Positions 40,801-52,800 of a DNA stretch of 64,000 bases are shown here, in pieces. Within the stretch, counting starts at the first letter, position 1; each line of letters begins with the position of its first letter. The stretch is from Crocodylus rhombifer. Its lineage: Eukaryota > Chordata > Crocodylia > Crocodylidae. The notes below the pieces were generated by a model. That model was not told the origin of the DNA, searched no databases, and worked only from the letters and a program-made list of their open reading frames with translations. Made by a program: the position numbers and the translations under genes. The stretch lies in the NCBI GenBank assembly GCA_038503035.1, contig JAVSML010000995.1, positions 468,126-532,125 of the forward strand. Reading direction: 5' to 3'.

Positions 40801-43800
40801 AGTACGGTAACATTTTCCTCCTTCTCTGTGTTATAGTTTAGGAGTGTTTGGAAGGAAGCTGGTGAAACTCTTGAAGATAAATCACTTTTTTTATATACAC
40901 ACATGCATACGCTTTTGGTTGAGAGATTCAATTAGGATAGTTGAAGTTCCAGTAAATGAGGATATAAGTACTTTGCTTGTAGAGGCAGCAAACTACAAAA
41001 GAGCTGGAATTCTGCAGCTTGCTGTTTTGATATAGCTGCTATGGTGCTTAAAATTGGCAGAAACTTTTAATTCAGAGACTTGCAGCACACAGAGAAAGCA
41101 ACTACATGTTCATTAATGCGCCATAGTTACTGTGCATTAAGTTTAGTACTTGTATAATCAAGTACTAAAGTCAATGCGCGGTGACTGGCACTACTGCACA
41201 TTAGTGCCAGTGCACACCTTTTTAGTGATGCTACTGTGCAGTAGCTTAATACTACTACACAGTAGCATATTAGCACTGTTTTAGATGTGATATGCTCCTG
41301 AGCATTTAGCGTCTTGTGTAGATGCACCCAGGGTGTTAGAAACCGTAAGTATGTTGACTTTATAGTCTTTAGAGAGGTAGATAGGTGTGTTTAATCAGAA
41401 GTCAGGGTAGATATACACCCTTATAGAGTAACCAGATAAGATTATATATAGAACCCAAGCTTTCATAAACCTGAGTTTACTTAATCGGATGCTATGAAAG
41501 GAAGTACAGTGTATAAGAAGAAGAGAAAAATTAGAATACGAAAGACAAGAGGGAGAGGGAGATGGAGAGGGGCAGTGCTAGGAGAGAAAAGCAAACCAGC
41601 AGTAAACCCATGGGAACAAAAGGGGGTCACAAATGCTAATCCAGGTAATGAGATTAGAATTCATAGTCTCTATTTAGTACAGTCCAGTCTGGATGATTTT
41701 TTGTTCTGCAGTTTGCTGTTCAAGCTGGTTTTTAATTTTTTTTGCCTGAGAACAGCAATCTTCAGATATGTGAACCTGAGGTCATTAGGCATCTGTCTGA
41801 TCCTTCTTTTATTACAAAAACCTTCTCTACCTTTGAGACTAATTTACCAGAAGGGACATACCAAGCAAGTGAAAATGAGTACTGTGAAAGCTATAATAGA
41901 GGGCAACATCGATTTAAAGATGGCAAAATGAGTGAGAACTCAAGTGACCTATGTTGCCCTCACTCTTGCAAAGAGCTGTAAGTGCCTGTGGCCTGAATCC
42001 CAAGTTTTACATAACATGGTGGCAATATTAGTCCTTATTTTGGATTACTTTTAAAGGCTAGGGGCTTTATTTATTTTTTTTGCAATTAATATTTGAAAAT
42101 TGGGCATTCCAGTGACCAGCCAGCTTTTTATAATTTTACGAATGCTTAGTGCTTTTTATTTTAATGTTGTAATCTTCTTACGTTGCAGCATAGCAGAGTA
42201 GCTTCAAGAGTCAAGGTAGTAGTCCATGCTTTCATTATGCTTAGTTGCTGTTACATATTTTCATTTAGGTGTGGTACTTGCAAAAGAGGGAAATAAAGGA
42301 AGAGTATTGGAGCCAATTTATGGGGGCACAGAAATAGCAGCCACCCCTGTTGTTGGTTTGACATTGCTCTGTGTGCCACTGCTGTCTAGCTATGCCTCTG
42401 GGTTCTGGGAGTAGCGTAGTTGTAGTGTCACACAGATTAGTTTGGGCTTACCTACCCAAGCAGGTTTTACAGACTTTGCTGACCTCTGTGCTGCTGCAGC
42501 TAGTTTTGGGAGTCTGCCCTGTGCTGCAGTCACAGCAGTGCCTGCAGTGTGGGCATATTGTAGCTCTGTACTGTCCACAGTATGCCATATGTAATACTTG
42601 CATTTATGTACATATGTACATACTTCTGCACACATTATTGCCCATATGTATCTTTTTGTACTACTTTCTCTGCAGACTCTTTGTGAAAAAGTAGAAAGCC
42701 AGAAGCCCTCAATGGATTACTTGGTGGCTGAAACAAAAGTTTTGGAGAAACAAGCTTCTTCTGATGTGGCAAAGATCTACAAGCAAGAATTCAGGCGTAT
42801 ACAGGGCCAGTGGGACAAGTTAAAGGTTAAGGTTTCCCAAGATGTTCATATACTGGAGGAAATCTTATCCAAACTAAGACTGTTTGAGGTAAAAATAAAT
42901 ATTTAGGTTTATACTTTTTTTCTCTGTAAGACCGTTCTCTTGTCCATTTGCATGCAGAAATCCAAGTGAAGTAAATAAATCAAATGTTAAATAGGACTTT
43001 TATCCAAGCATAAAATGAAACTGCTATCATAGGGAATACTGAAGTATAGCATAATTTTGGGCGAGGTATGCATAAATTTAAAATATCTGATTTGTTTTTC
43101 ATCATTGGATAGAATTGATTTTCACTTAATAAAAAGGAGGAACATTATTTTTATATTTTTTCAAATAATTGTTGTAAGCTGTTTATACATTTATGGATAT
43201 TCTGTAAAAAGAAAACAAGAAACAACAACCAAAAAACAAACAAACAAACCCCAAATCAACCAACAAACAAAACACCCCCCCCCCCAAAACCACAACCTAA
43301 AAAAATTAATTTTCCCTTCTGTAAAAACATGAAGCAACTGCAGATTTAATCTCCGTAGCCAAAAAAACAAGGAAAGAAAAAAGAGGCTGGAGCCACACTG
43401 CAAGACAGGTGGAGCACAGCAGTCTCACCTGCTGTCTGAGTGGGAGCTCAGCACCCTGCGTTCAGGGAGCTCTTGTCAGAGCTTTGCCATTCACCAGAGC
43501 CCACTGTAGACATGTTCAGACACTCAACTGCCCTCCAGCTCTTAACAGCTACTTGCATCTGTTAGGTACAGGGTGGAGAGATAGTGCAGCAGGATGGAGC
43601 CATGGGAGAGGGAGAGGTGGAAGGAGGTCCTTGCCAGAAAAGGGAGTGGGGTTGGCTGCAGGATGGGTCTGAGGAGTGACCAGGATAGTGTGTAGTGTAA
43701 TTGGTTATGTCCATGTGTGGGATGAGCAGGGGACCCCTGTAGTGGGGGAAGCAGTGTGTAAAACTACTGCTGCAGTTGTACAAGGATGCCAACCCAAGAA

Positions 43801-46800
43801 TTTTTCTTAAATGACTACAAGTATGTCAAGAAAAATGTTACTCTGTCAGAAAAAAATTTGCAGCTTGTCAGTGGGGGGGAAAACATTTTTGGGTTGGCAA
43901 TCCTGTTTGAAAGATAGAATTAGAAATGGTTAAACTAGAACTGGTGATTCTTTGCCAAGTACATCTTTGAAGACTCAGTGCTGTGATGGGCTTACTGCCT
44001 CTGATGACCCTGCAGTGTTAGAGCATTCAGTTTCTCAGATGGCGTGCTCAGCACCTTGCAGGGGCAATACCTGCACTCTGATTTTTAAAAATCACAATCC
44101 TGCTTCTGCTTCTACATCAGGCATAATACAGCATTAGTACAGAGCTTTCAAAAAGGGAGGGAAAATGAGAATGATATATAAAATAAGTATTCAGGCATGG
44201 TGCTTATGTTCTAAAAATTGGATTTTCAAATGTCAGAAGTAGTGGATATAAAGATTAATTAGAACCTGGACTATACTGACCTGATTTTTTTTTTTTTTTT
44301 ATTGTCTTCTCAATCTCCACAAACATTCTTAAGAGGTAGGATAAGAAATGGCATCATTTTAGGATGGGAAGGATTATTGAAACTAATCAGCGCCAAACAG
44401 ATTCCTTGTACAGAGTAGAATCTAATTCCTGAGTCCTCTCCCTGTTGTCTGCCTATTATTTAATGTTGTCCCACAAAAAAGTGAAAAATCATTGTATCGC
44501 AACTTAGAAAATACATCCTGTAGTAAAACAAAATACGTCCTGTAGTAAAACTATTGGATGTACACAAGATGCTGATAACGTTTTATAACTATGAACTAAT
44601 GTGCATATGACAATTAGGATAGCATAAAAGCTAATCTGGCTGTCAGTGTGGAGGTGTTGCTGTGTAAAGTGTCGATAATATTAATATTATAGTGCTTACT
44701 TAGACACTGAATATATTCAGGGTTTGTATTTCCTTTCCCCTTTTTTTGTTTTTATTGAGGTACTTCTCAGCCATCCCTTAATTTAGCAGAAGTTGTGACT
44801 TCAGATTCTGAATACAAAGGGTTTTAAATTTTTTTTTTACAAATTGAAATTAGTGACAGAAGATATTAAACTCCCAAACTGAACTGCTGCATGAATCATA
44901 TTTTCACTTCTTAAAATTGGCGCTTTATTTGGAATATTTAGCTAATAGATTATGGAGAGGAGGAAAGGTGCTAATTTGTCCCATCTTTTAAACAAGAATT
45001 GAATCTGGTTTTATATGTAATAAACATTTCAAGAGAGTCCATGTTTAATTCATATAGTTCACACACAATCTAATTTTTTTAGTGAACATTATCTTTTTAA
45101 ATCTTGAGGGCCATTAGAGTCAGGTTTTTTTGTTTTTTTGTTTTGTTTTTTTTAAAGGCTGTGAACCCATACTGAAAAAACCTGGGAGAGATCTCCTCTG
45201 TTTGTTTTGCTTGAAAGAAAAACTTACTCAGAGATGCTTGAGCAGAGTCATTTGATTGCTGAGCCTGTGAAGAGCAGTGAGCTTGTAGTGCTGATACTGC
45301 ATATCCAGGGGGCTCTGGTGCACACACCTCAGCATGTTCTGCAAGCTCCCTCAGTCTGCCGGGAGGTAGAATGGCAGCAATGCACAGAATGGGCAGGAGC
45401 TTGTTGGGATGTTGGAGAACTGTTGTGGCATCTTGCAGAAGACAGTCTGTAAAGGTACTCTTGTGGGAATGATTTAACCTTAGTTACTCCCAGTTATTTT
45501 TCTCCTGGAGTGGCCATTTTTACTCGGAGAAAAATCCTGAATATCTGTACACTCATGGTTTCTTCCAGGATAAACTGAATGTCAGTACATTGACACAGCC
45601 TGAAGTGCTTTTTAAAAAAAAAAATTTAAAGTTAGTCTTCTACTGTTTTGCACTGTTTTCAGAAAGGAAAACTATACACTTTTATTTTGGAGATCAGGAG
45701 AACTTAAAACCAAGTTTTGATGCAGACAGGAATTGTAGGGAATAATTAAATGCAAATACTATGGTATCTCTTAATAGAGTAGCTGAATAGTGTAAGCCTA
45801 GCTTTCACGATTTACTTTGATCAAAAGTTGGACTGGCTGATTACTGTTGGGAAATGAAAAAAAAAAAAAAAAGCTTGAGGCTTATTAGTACAAGCTTGGG
45901 AAACCAGATCTGCGGTAAAAATTTTTCGCTTCATTTGACCTGAGGCACAGAGGTCACACCCACATATTAACACAGGTATTTATCCAGGGGAAGGTTTAAG
46001 AAATGCTTACTCCTGCATTTGATCATTAGTTCCAGACTCTGGACTCCCTTCCAGTTTACTTTTGAGTCATTCTCTGCGCAAGTTTTCTATACATGGAAAA
46101 AATTAGTAGTATTACAACAGTCATGGGTATGTGGTCCTAATAAACTTGTAAACAGAACCCACAAGGCAGCCTGAGGTTAAGAGGAAGGTGGAAGTAGTTT
46201 TGCACTAATGTATGTTTATGTTACTCTAGGATCTTTTATCTTTTCTCAGTTCCCTGTCCATTTTGCAGTTCAACTTATTACCCCCTTTAATTTCTTTTAA
46301 TCACGCTGTCTTTATTAGTAATTGTCATCCATTCAGTTCGGCACTTAACTAAAGATGTGTAGGTAGTTCCCATATTCACCCAATTAAATACTGCTTAACC
46401 TGTGCAGGATTGATTCCTGAAAATGGAAATCCTGATTTTATACTTAAGTGAGGGCAAGAGACTAAGATACTTGTGCATACTTTATGCGTGGCAGATTAAG
46501 TATTTTGGTTAGATTTACTTCAGTGAAGTGATGCAGCTACCAGCCTTTTCTGATCTGCACAGTTTTACTCAGTATTGGTATTCTGCTCTTTCTGTGCATA
46601 TATGTCATGTGTTGATGCCAAGGCCAGAGATGTCCCATTCATGTCACTAGGATTTCTGAAGACCTAGGGAGAGCAGAGTACAAAGAATGAAATTTTGTCA
46701 ATGATGAGGAGTTAATATTTGCAGATCATCTTAATAAAGGGAAAAAGTTGAAGGAAACTGCAAGAAAACATGGTATTGAAGTACAGGAAGTCCTTGGACT

Positions 46801-49800
46801 TACGACCCAGTTGGTTCCTGAAAACTGCGTCTTAAGTTGAAATGTTGTAACTTGGAACTGATTTTCGCATTGTTATAAATGGGGGATTGGTTTCTGAACC
46901 AAGGCCCAATAACCTATTTTCAACAAAATAACCCAGAATTTTGTACTCAATCAATTATAGATGAATAATGTAGCTACATTAATGTATTTATATTGTAAAT
47001 AGCAATCATACTGATTTGGAAGGACTTCTTTGAGGAGACTTTCCTGGACTTTTTGAAGGGCTCTTGGCTGGAGTCTTCTCAGGAGTCTTGGTTGCAGGTT
47101 TTTCTGGAATCTTGTCTGCTTTGTTAAAAACAGTGTCCAAGGAAATTTGATGTTCTCTTCTTTTTCTTGTCAATTTCTCTGTAGCAGCTGTACGGGTTGG
47201 GTATGCTTCTATTTGCTGATGCATTGCGTTTAGGGTCGGTGTCATGTTCCTCAAACAGGGACGCAGCAACTTCCAAATATTGAAAAGCCTCAGCCAACAC
47301 TTTTGTTGTCAAGACTTTAAGGAGGATACTCTTCAACTTATAGGACGTTAGCTTGCATTTGTATTACATGTTTTTTACTTTTCAGTATTTCTATCTTCTG
47401 TTAGCATTTTTTGACATTTAAGTAGCACAACAATAGTGTATGTCATCTGTACATCTTAAGAGGGGAGTTAAGTGCCATCATCCTTACTTCATATGTGAGG
47501 AAATAGAGGATCACAGTGAAGTGACTTCTTTGCTTGCACATATTAGGTCAATGCAATGACAGAGCTGCATGTAGAAATCCTGATTCTCCATCCCGTGCAT
47601 TACCCCCGGGGCTGTCTTGCAAGGAACTCCAAAATTTCCCCTCAATTATGGAAAGTGAATTCTGTTGCTGTTGGCATGGCATGGGCCACATTGACTTCTT
47701 TACATTTTACTTCAGAAAACAAGAAGAGGAGAGAGAGTCATTTAACTTTCTTTAATGGCGTATTTTTTTACAAACTTAATAGAAATGATTAGGGAAAATA
47801 TTTTTAAGCAGGCATCTCCACTTTATTAAGAAGATTGTCACATTCGCATATTTTCTACATGGACAGCTGTAGTAGGGGTCTTCTGTATAGAAAGCAGTAT
47901 TTGCCTTCACATTGAGAAGGCTACAAGGACTACTCTGATTCCTGGCAGATTTTCAACTTCCCAAATTGGTTCTGGCCTCTCATGTCCCAGGCAGAGTTCC
48001 GGGGTTGATTGATCAGAAGAGTGGATAGGTAATTGTTTGGGATAATTTGTGCAGTGTTAGACTTAGATGAGCCTTGAGGTCCCTTCTACTTTTATGGTTT
48101 TATGTCAGGGTTAGGAATGTGGCATGATCTTACTCAGTGCTTCCACAACATTGTATGATCTACTTTTGCTCTCATGAGCCACAAGGTGAAAAAAAAATAG
48201 GCTGGAGTTAGTTCTCTAAAGTTTTTGTTCTGCAGATGTTTTTCTAGATTATGTCATCTCTGCCATATGGTCTTATTTGCTTACTAAACTCTAGCCTTCC
48301 ATTTGATTTATTCATCTGCACAGATAGGCTTGTTGTTATTGATGTTGATGATAATGTTCAGAATGTTTGATCTTTGTTTCCAGCTGGGATGAAATGGGGC
48401 AACTCATCTAATATTAACCTTATCCCAAATTTAGGGGGTAATTTTCAACAAAATCTGGTTGAAAATCTATATGATTGCCTAAGTAGTATGCTTCATTTCT
48501 CTCCCTCTCCCCAGCTACTTCCCAGTCCTCATTGGACAGTATATGAACTTTAACTTTATTCACCTTTCGTAGATTTAAGTATTGGTTCAGAAAGCCTAAG
48601 TATGTGAGTAGCCCATTGAATTCTTTTTGGCTGTTTATATGCTTAACATTAGGCATGTGCTTAAGTATCTTGCTGAGTCTTAATGAATACATTGTACTGT
48701 GGTTTCATTTTTGGAGCCTCCTTTAGAAATTGATTGCACAAAGAAGTCTAATCAGCTGCAGGAAATTCCAAAAGCTGGAGGAGGAACACAAATATGACAA
48801 GAATCTTACCCATAAATCATTTTCCTAGTAGGTTTTGGATAAAAATAAACACTACAGTGGGCTTCCACTGTAGATTTTTTTTAAAGGTCATTGATAATAT
48901 TTAGATCCTTAAAACATTATCATTGCAACTTTTCCAGTAAAGTAAGGCATATATTTTTTCCACTGTGACATTCAGTTTAGAATATAGACTTGTACTTCCT
49001 ACACTGCAAGTCTGTGCTAGGATGGTTGTGTCAGGATAATGTGAAACTGGTTCACAGCAAATGTAAAGCTTACCTCTTCCCCCCCCCCCGTGTTCTTTAA
49101 AGCATTACCAAATCCATAGTTTCCTTTCATGTAAATATAATTAAGAATGAGGGGAAGAAGCATGAAAAAAAATCTGCAAATGATGATAACATTACATGAG
49201 ACAGGGTAGAACCGTTTTTTATTAAAAAGGAAACAGAACCTCACCCTTCAGGCTATAACCCAGCTGCTTACAGGAAGCAGTTTTCCTTAGGTGGAGCTTA
49301 AAACTAACTACTGAGGACCACTTAAGAGTGACATTTTGTTTTCAACAGAGAGTCATCTAGGCACATGTACAGCCTTGGCTGACTTGTTGGGTTGCTGATA
49401 CTGCCTTGGCAGACTGTTCCCAATACCATTTGCCTTCTGATCTAGTTATACCATAACTGTATATGCGAGGGGTGCTCAACCTCTGGCGCATGGGCTAAAT
49501 GCAGCTTGCAGAGCCTTGGAATCTGGCCTGCGGGGCTCCCCATGGATCAAGAAATTGGGCATTGGGTAGCAATGGCCATTAATACAGCCACCCTCCCTCC
49601 TGCTAAATTTCTAGACCCCAAGCCCCGTGTACCCAGTCAGAGCCAGGCTGCGCTCCCTCCTGCTCTATGTTTTTGTGTGTGTGTGGGGGTGTGGCCTGGC
49701 TGGGGGTGCAGTAGGGGAATGCCTCTACCCCCTGGGCCTGGATGAAGCCCCCTTTCCTGTCTGTGGGCCCAGAGAGGGTCTGCCTGCCCTCCTGCCCGCC

Positions 49801-52800
49801 TCTGCATGGTTGGATGGGGCTCTGGATCAGAACTGCTCGTGGATCTGGCTTGTGGTCAGACTGGGCACTTCCCATCCAGCCCACCAACACCACTGGTACA
49901 TGCTGTGGAGCCTTTGAAATATCTGGCACTATACATTGTCAGAGACAGATTGTTGGATTTGGTGTCTACCAATAGAGGCATGAGACTTGTGCTTCTCTCC
50001 AACCAGGCCTCTCAATGGAAGGGGTTGGCAGGAACTCCTGCAGGCTCCTTACCTCTGCTTCTCTCCTGATCCTACTGCACCTGTGTAATGGCCAGAAACA
50101 GTGTGGCCCATATTCAGCTATTCTGTGACTTGCATGTGAAACTGTACAATAGCTTTTTCTTTGCATTCATATCAATTTAGATGGGAAAAATTACCTCTCA
50201 GACAGAACAGGAATTGAGACTGTGCCTAGTAGCTTTCCAAATTTTCTGTCTTCATTACCAGTTGCTGCTGAAATGCTATAGTTAGAGGCTGTTCATCACT
50301 ATGTTATATCAACCCTTCATTACTGTGTTCGATTTAGGCTGATTCAAAAGTCATGCAGAAATGGATGGATGGTGTGAAAGACCTTCTAATGAAAGAACAG
50401 GCCATTCAAGGAGATTCTGAAGGGCTTCAAAGACAGCTTGACCAATGCACAGTGAGTTCTGCTGATCTAAGGAACCTTCTGTAATAAATAGTGTTGTTTT
50501 CTAACCTTTATTATTTTGCTACTGTTACTAAGTATAGCAAATGATGCATTGAGTCAAATTGCAAGAAAATTCTCTCCATCATTCTGTCCCAGTCATTTTT
50601 TTTTGCTAGCTCCTCACTTTACTCACCCATAATATTTTGCCCTTATTGTGCTGTTTTCAAGTCTCTAGGCATGCCAGTATCCAGTGAATTTAGCTTTGCA
50701 TGTCCACCATGAGACTGGTATTTTCCCTGTTTTACAGTTGAGGGAATTGAAGCACAGCAAAACAAAGTGACTTACCTTAGTTACCCCTGGAAATCCTGTG
50801 AAAATTCAGGGTTAGAATTCAGATGTTTCTCTTGTCCGGTTCTTTGCCATAACCACAAAATTATTTTTTTCCACGACCATTGGCCTATGTTAATACTCTG
50901 CAAGAGCTGAAGTGATATAGTTAGAGACTGTTCATCACAGTGTTATATCAACCCTTCATTACTGTGTTCGATTTAATTCAGTCTTATGTGAACAAATGAA
51001 TAAATAGCACCTGAAATTTTATCTGTTTCTTGGATGGGTTTCCCTTATTCATGAATGTTTTGAAATTTCTGAAATGGAACTTTTAGTATACATGGCATGT
51101 TCTTCAAACTCATATAGAGTCCTAAGAGGAAAATGTAATATCTGTATAATGTTCTACAAAGTAAAAGTACTACTACTGTGTATTCCCATTTTTAAAAAAC
51201 ATGTGTTGTTAATGTGTATATTTTCTGCTGTGTGTTCAGCTGTTTGTTAATGAAATGGAAAAGACTGAGCTCTCTTTGAAAGAGATGAAAGAAGTAGAGT
51301 CTATTTTAAGAAATCAGCCTATTCCAGGAGTTCATACTTGGGCAAAATCTAGGTTGGTGGACTGCCAGACACAATGGGACAAACTGAGCAAACAGGTCAG
51401 TTAATGGTAGTATTGTTACTTATTTGTTAGCTGATAATTCTTCATTGTATTCTCTTGAGTGTAGGCCTTAGTAGGATGGCTGAGTAATACCCTACCTTCT
51501 GCCTGAGTAATGAATGTCAGAATAGGAGTGTCAGCCATTTAGATGACATCCTGTTATTAAAATGTCTTTAAAAAGGTTGTAAAGGTTGTGGCTGAAAGTA
51601 CTGCCCCCACTTTGCAAAATGATTGTTCAACTAACCAGCGCTTTACTTCAGCACTGTACCTTTTGAGGCGAGTGCCTTTCTGATTTTTAAATATTTATAG
51701 TTTCAAAGCTACTAATTTGATGATAAATCAAAAGACATGATGCATAAAAGAGTAAGCTTTTCTTTCATTTGTTGAAGAATGAAAGTGACGTTTTTATCTT
51801 GTGATGCACGTTTTTGATTCTTTAACACAGGTCTGTTCAACTTGTGATATGTGGGCTGCCTGTGGCACACAGGGGGTTAAATTGTGGCCTATAGGCTTCT
51901 GGATGGGCAGCACTCCTTCCACTCTTTTACCTGCTGCTTCTCCTTCAGCTTCAGCTTTTTGTCCCCACTCCTGGGGACTGAATAATGCTGTGTAGTCCAC
52001 AGGACCTAGAGAGCCTGGGATTCAGTGTGGTGCAGTGTTTGGCCCCTGGCTGCTCAGCAGTTGGATAGACCCATTTTAACGCAACAACCTACAATGCTCA
52101 TCTGCTCCGTTGTCGACAGTCTGAGCACATGCTTCCACTGACTTCTACTTGGAGTTGTGCTTCAGAGGTGTAAGGGAGAGTGTGGCCCTGTGTTTACATT
52201 TCACAAAGCGATCCGTTGTGAGGATTTTTAACTGGAGTATTAAAAGCTGTGTAAAATCAGAAATACTATTTCAAATGTTGCATTAAAAAGTATAAGCCAG
52301 AGAAATAAAGCTATGGCTCATGACCTGTATGTGGATCCCTTGCTGCTTCAGTGTGACTCCAGAAAAAAAGAAAAGTACCTCATAATTAAATAAAAAACTT
52401 ATTTTTCTCTTTTATTTTCTGTTTTTCAATTTGTTTCAATTTTTTATTGTTTACTTTTTGCTTATTATTGAGTCCAAGTAGTAATTTTAATGACTTGTTT
52501 TTATTTAAGCCAGGGCACTGTGTGCAGGCTGGTGACTATGGAACATGTTCATTTCAAGTTTTGTGTTCTGCAGCTCTTGGCCATGGCAAGGGTTTTATTT
52601 ATTGCTAGAAGGGTTAGGAAATGTGGTGATCCTGGGCCAAGTGATCCAGATAGTAGATTTATAGTTCAAGTTCTTCAAAGTGGTTCCATCATTTTTTCTG
52701 TCTCTGCAGTTTGAATCTGTGTTAAGTGTAATTGTCGGTATGCTCAGTAGTTAGAAGGGAAGCTGGTTTGAGATTTATGGGACCCACATTTTAAATCTTT

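Larger units (their letters stand above)
39733..42675 (+). other. UTRN: UTRN intron, 2943 bp
   Basis: It holds a GC-rich repeat-like stretch at about 39945-40165, a GT/GC dinucleotide tract at 40730-40747, a palindromic element at about 41080-41340, and an unexplained purine-rich stretch followed by an open frame at 41500-41981. Confidence 0.7.
42889..50337 (+). other. UTRN: UTRN intron, 7449 bp, the largest in the window
   Basis: It contains an A/C low-complexity tract at 43205-43310, a repeat-like block at 43380-43790, a degraded MIR at 44305-44470 and a 22-bp tandem duplication at 44508-44551. An unclassified element lies at 45150-45570, a Tigger/pogo remnant at 46784-47345, a MIR at 47440-47605 and a hAT-like element at 49467-49920. 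The remainder is A/T-rich intron. Confidence 0.75.
50452..51239 (+). other. UTRN: UTRN intron, 788 bp
   Basis: It holds a MIR-type SINE at 50700-50865 and, directly after, the copy of the upstream exon's acceptor region at 50906-50975. Confidence 0.8.

Noticed and set aside
50976..51100. Possible duplicated exon after the copied acceptor
   Set aside because: The acceptor AG is lost and the following sequence does not read as a utrophin exon in any frame.
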